Source: Phormidium tenue FACHB-1050 | GTDB taxonomy: Bacteria; Cyanobacteriota; Cyanobacteriia; Pseudanabaenales; Pseudanabaenaceae | Reading direction: 5' to 3' | Assembly: GCF_014696925.1 (NCBI RefSeq) | Contig: NZ_JACJQY010000019.1 | Location: forward strand, 29,293-93,292 | DNA length: 64,000 bases | Shown here: in pieces, positions 60,721-64,000 of the stretch | How positions within the stretch are numbered: the stretch's first letter is position 1 | Layout of the letters: each line of letters opens with the position of its first letter | Program-made: the position numbers and the translations under genes | The notes under the pieces: model-generated | Databases searched by the model: none | What the model was told of the DNA's origin: nothing | What the model saw: the letters and a program-made list of their open reading frames with translations, nothing else

Positions 60721-61674
60721 TTACAGAACTTTAGAAGCTTTGGACTCAGTTAAGGTCAAGCCAAGATGCTGTTTAAGTGCATCCATAACTTCCTCAGCCG
60801 ACTTTTGACCAAAGTTTTTGATTTCCAGTAAATCGTCTTGGGTGTATTCCAACAAATCCGCAACAGTGTTAATCTGAGCGCGTTTGAGACAGTTATAAGC
60901 TCTAACAGATAGTTGCAATTCTTCAATGTGAATTTGCTTAGTCTCGTCTTGCTCATCACGTTCTTGAGGCAACGAAGGCGCAAGGGTGATTTCTTGCAAG
61001 GGCGAGAACAAGTTCACTAACACGCTAGCGGCTTGGCTAAGTGCTTCTTGAGGTGTAATGCTGCCATTTGTCCAAATATCGATTAGCAGACTCTCCTTAT
61101 TGATCGCATCACCGATCCGAGCGTCCTTAATCTCATACTTGACCTTACGCACAGGCATAAACACAGCATCAATCTTGAGTGTATCAATCGGAGAACTGTG
61201 ATCTTCCTTAGAGCGGTCTACCGAGCGATAGCCTTTACCACGTTCGATTGTGAGTTCCATCTCCAAAGTTGCACCCTCACTGAGAGTTGCAATGTATTGG
61301 TTAGGATTGACAATCTCGATGTCCGATGGCAAAGAATGGAAACTGGTAGCCGTGACTAATTTTGGACCGCGCTCTACCAAACGAATGATCTGCGGTGCTG
61401 AGCTATAAGACTTCAGCACTAGTTCTTTCAAGTTGAGCATCAAATCCAAAACGTCTTCCCGCACGCCTGGAATCGTCGCAAACTCATGGTTGACACCAGC
61501 AATGCGAACAGCAGTGACGGCCGCACCCTCAAGATTGGAGAGCAATACCCGTCTGAGCGCATTTCCAATGGTAATGCCTTGCCCCCGATCTAGTGGTTCC
61601 AGTACGAATTGGCTGTACTGGCTATTGTCTTTTTCTGTGTGGGATGCAACGCACTCAACCTGAAACTGTGCCAT
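60721..61674 (-). CDS. rpoA: RNA polymerase alpha subunit
   Basis: FVLEPLDRGQGITIGNALRRVLLSNLEGAAVTAVRI; alpha-CTD LLEYTQDDLLEIKNFGQKSAEEV. Confidence 0.98.
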   Translation of the reverse strand: MAQFQVECVASHTEKDNSQYSQFVLEPLDRGQGITIGNALRRVLLSNLEGAAVTAVRIAGVNHEFATIPGVREDVLDLMLNLKELVLKSYSSAPQIIRLVERGPKLVTATSFHSLPSDIEIVNPNQYIATLSEGATLEMELTIERGKGYRSVDRSKEDHSSPIDTLKIDAVFMPVRKVKYEIKDARIGDAINKESLLIDIWTNGSITPQEALSQAASVLVNLFSPLQEITLAPSLPQERDEQDETKQIHIEELQLSVRAYNCLKRAQINTVADLLEYTQDDLLEIKNFGQKSAEEVMDALKQHLGLTLTESKASKVL

Positions 61675-61804
61675 ATTTGTACCGACTTAGTCTGCAAGAG
61701 TAAACGAAAATCAAAGGGAGAAATTAGAGGATTGGGGAATTACGAATTACGAGTTACGAATTATGAGCTTAGTTTCTAATTCGTAATTTCTAATTCGTAA
61801 TTAA

Positions 61805-62200
61805 TTACACACGTCTGCGCTTTGGAGGACGACAGCCATTGTGGGGGATTGGGGTAATGTCACGAATAAGGGTGATCTCTAGTCCAGCAGCTTGTAATGC
61901 TCTCACTGCGGTTTCGCGACCTGATCCAGGACCTGTGACCATTACTTCAACCTGACGCATTCCTTGTTCCATCGCTCTTCTAGCCGCCGATTCGGCAGCA
62001 GTTTGGGCTGCAAATGGAGTGCCCTTCTTCGCGCCCTTAAAGCCACTAGCACCAGCCGAAGACCATGAGATCACATCTCCAACAGTGTCTGCGATCGTGA
62101 CGATAGTGTTGTTAAAAGTAGACTGGATGTAAGCGACTCCATTAGGGACATTGCGCTTATTCTTACGTGCGCCAGTTCTACGAGTTGTTTGACGAGCCAT
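61805..62200 (-). CDS. rpsK: 30S ribosomal protein S11
   Basis: [45 protein letters not shown]. Confidence 0.98.
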   Translation of the reverse strand: MARQTTRRTGARKNKRNVPNGVAYIQSTFNNTIVTIADTVGDVISWSSAGASGFKGAKKGTPFAAQTAAESAARRAMEQGMRQVEVMVTGPGSGRETAVRALQAAGLEITLIRDITPIPHNGCRPPKRRRV

Positions 62201-62220
62201 TGTTTCGTATTAATCCTTAC

Positions 62221-62604
62221 TTACTTCTTACCTGGAGCCTTCTTCTTACCTGCGACAGTACGACGACCGCCACGGCGAGTACGCGCATTGGTGCGAGTAC
62301 GTTGTCCACGGACAGGAAGCCCCATACGATGTCTACGACCTCGGTAGCAACCGATGTCTACTAGGCGTTTGATGCTTAAACCTTCGAGACGACGCAGATC
62401 GCCTTCTACTTGAAAGTTGGATTCTACCTCTTGGCGTAAAGTTGTTACTTCAGGATCAGTAAGTTCTTTAACCCTTGTGTCAGGGTTTATTTTGGTAGCT
62501 GCTAAGATTTTTTTGGCGCTAGTTAGACCGATTCCGTATATGTACGTTAGTCCTATTTCGATGCGCTTGTCACGCGGAAGGTCAACTCCTGCAATGCGAG
62601 CCAC
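62221..62604 (-). CDS. rpsM: 30S ribosomal protein S13
   Basis: [34 protein letters not shown]. Confidence 0.98.
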   Translation of the reverse strand: MARIAGVDLPRDKRIEIGLTYIYGIGLTSAKKILAATKINPDTRVKELTDPEVTTLRQEVESNFQVEGDLRRLEGLSIKRLVDIGCYRGRRHRMGLPVRGQRTRTNARTRRGGRRTVAGKKKAPGKK

Positions 62605-62863
62605 TATAAGTCTCCCAATTTGTTGTCAGTTTTCAATTTTATGGTTGCCCTAAAAGTACTTATTGACAAACCTTTTCAGGTATTTCATGAGCAAATTTCG
62701 GGACGGATGGCTGTACAACACTATCTTCGTGAGAGCGTGCGTTCTATGCAGTGGGTTAGCTACAATCGACAGAAGCAAATTACGAAGACGTAATATTTTA
62801 CAGCGAACTCTATAATATATTGACAATGGCAACTTCTGTCAATATTTTTGCAATTAATCTGTG

Positions 62864-62912
62864 TTTTAAGATTAAAGATGTGGGGCATAGCCCCACATCT
62901 TTAATCTTAAAA
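62864..62912 (-). terminator. Perfect hairpin downstream of the NYN gene
   Basis: TTTTAAGATTAAAGATGTGGGGC-ATA-GCCCCACATCTTTAATCTTAAAA, 23-bp perfect arms, 2 nt from the stop. Confidence 0.75.
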
Positions 62913-62914
62913 GC

Positions 62915-63631
62915 CTAAATATCACGATCATTGTCTATGGATGCAACTCCAGAGATCGGACGATAAGTATAGCTCGCAATCGATGGTGCAGTGTTGGGTA
63001 AATTACTTTGCAAATTACTGGACGATTGAGGTCGCGATATTTTCATAATATCTTCTTTGATCGCTTCGAGATCGACGTAGCGATCGGCAACATTAATCAG
63101 ATGATCGCTGGTCATTGATCTCAAACTGACCACTTCAACACGTACACCGCGATAACTTGCGGCATCAACTGCGTAGGCGAGATCCCCATCGCCACTCACT
63201 AATACGGCTGTATCATAGGAACCAATTAGCGCCATCATGTCTACAGCAATTTCGACATCAAGGTTAGCTTTCTTGGAACCGTCGGGTAGTTGTACTAGCT
63301 CTTTAGAAATAACTCGATAGCCATTGCGACGCATCCACAACAGAAATCCCTGTTGCTTTTCATTGGTGCGATCAACTCCTGTATAGAAGAATGCGCGTAG
63401 TAAACGCGAACCATCCGTAAGGCAGAGGAGCAATTTGGTGTAGTCGATTTCAATTCCCAATTGCAGGGCGGCATAGAAAAGATTAGAGCCATCAATGAAG
63501 ATGGCGACTCGCCCTCGATTTTCTAAAATTTGGTCTGGTTTAAAACCAGAATCTTGCTCAAAAGGTAACATATTTTTGCCTATAGAACGCTTGTTATCTA
63601 GTGCTGCGGGATGAAGCTTTGGTATTAGCAT
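62915..63631 (-). CDS. NYN domain (LabA/DUF88-like) protein
   Basis: RVAIFIDGSNLFYAALQLGIEIDY...VDVEIAVDMMALIGSYDTAVLVSGDGDLAYAVDAASYRGVRVEVVS-like. Confidence 0.88.
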   Translation of the reverse strand: MLIPKLHPAALDNKRSIGKNMLPFEQDSGFKPDQILENRGRVAIFIDGSNLFYAALQLGIEIDYTKLLLCLTDGSRLLRAFFYTGVDRTNEKQQGFLLWMRRNGYRVISKELVQLPDGSKKANLDVEIAVDMMALIGSYDTAVLVSGDGDLAYAVDAASYRGVRVEVVSLRSMTSDHLINVADRYVDLEAIKEDIMKISRPQSSSNLQSNLPNTAPSIASYTYRPISGVASIDNDRDI

Positions 63632-64000
63632 TGATACTTAAAACCGTCCTAAGTGTTTACCTAATTCAGAAGAACCTCTTAAAATTTTTTAATAAACTCA
63701 CACATAGCTGATTTAAAGCTAGTATCGGACGTTAAAAGTAGCTTTCAATAAAGAAACTTGCTTTATCCCAAGACTTTTTGAGAATTATTAGGAGAATTTA
63801 ATAGTAAGTAATCCAAAGTTAGTCAAGATAAATCTAAAATAAACTTGGAACTATAAACGATTTTTTTATAAATAGGATACAAAAACAATAAATTTATTTG
63901 TAATTGCTCAACCTATAGCAAACAATGATTTGAGAGGATTCAAAGCGATAAGAATGGACTCAAAAGCGGAAAAGCCTTTTCTTTTTCCAGTATTGACAAT

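Noticed and set aside
61736-61806. GAATTACGAATTACGAGTTACGAATTATGAG... TAATTCGTAATTTCTAATTCGTAATTAATTA between rpsK and rpoA
   Set aside because: Simple short-period repeat with fold-back potential, but too degenerate to assign a function or family.

Overview
This 64 kb window is cyanobacterial chromosome, probably from a Pseudanabaena-like filamentous lineage. The lineage is inferred from HIP1 octamers (GCGATCGC), psbX-ycf66, btpA, ndhB and the CCB-type gene. Most of the window is core metabolism: a cmpABCD/nrtABCD-type ABC transporter operon with an SLH/OprB porin inserted after gene A, a LysR (CmpR/RbcR-like) regulator, ndhB, lpxB, ffh, purA, mutS, malQ, dut and glcE, plus a ribosomal cluster (rpsM-rpsK-rpoA-rplQ-truA-rplM-rpsI), rpmI-rplT, rplY and tRNA-Cys. 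A small accessory patch at about 6.5-8.9 kb holds DUF5615/DUF433 and PIN/antitoxin pairs, a truncated DUF433 duplicate and an Abi_C-like gene. A second patch at about 19-20.6 kb holds a decayed HEPN-like gene between two 90-bp copies of the 3' end of a DUF6671-like gene. The most unusual signal is intergenic: a dense population of long, near-perfect palindromes, usually with a 3-nt loop. Several belong to modular families of about 90-120 bp with terminal inverted repeats (TATAGC...GCTATA or ATACCAA...TTGGTAT). These show compensatory stem changes, a nested/chimeric copy, hybrid ends, and hairpins flush with stop codons. No CRISPR array, rRNA operon or intact transposase was seen. All family assignments come from reading the translations, without any database search.
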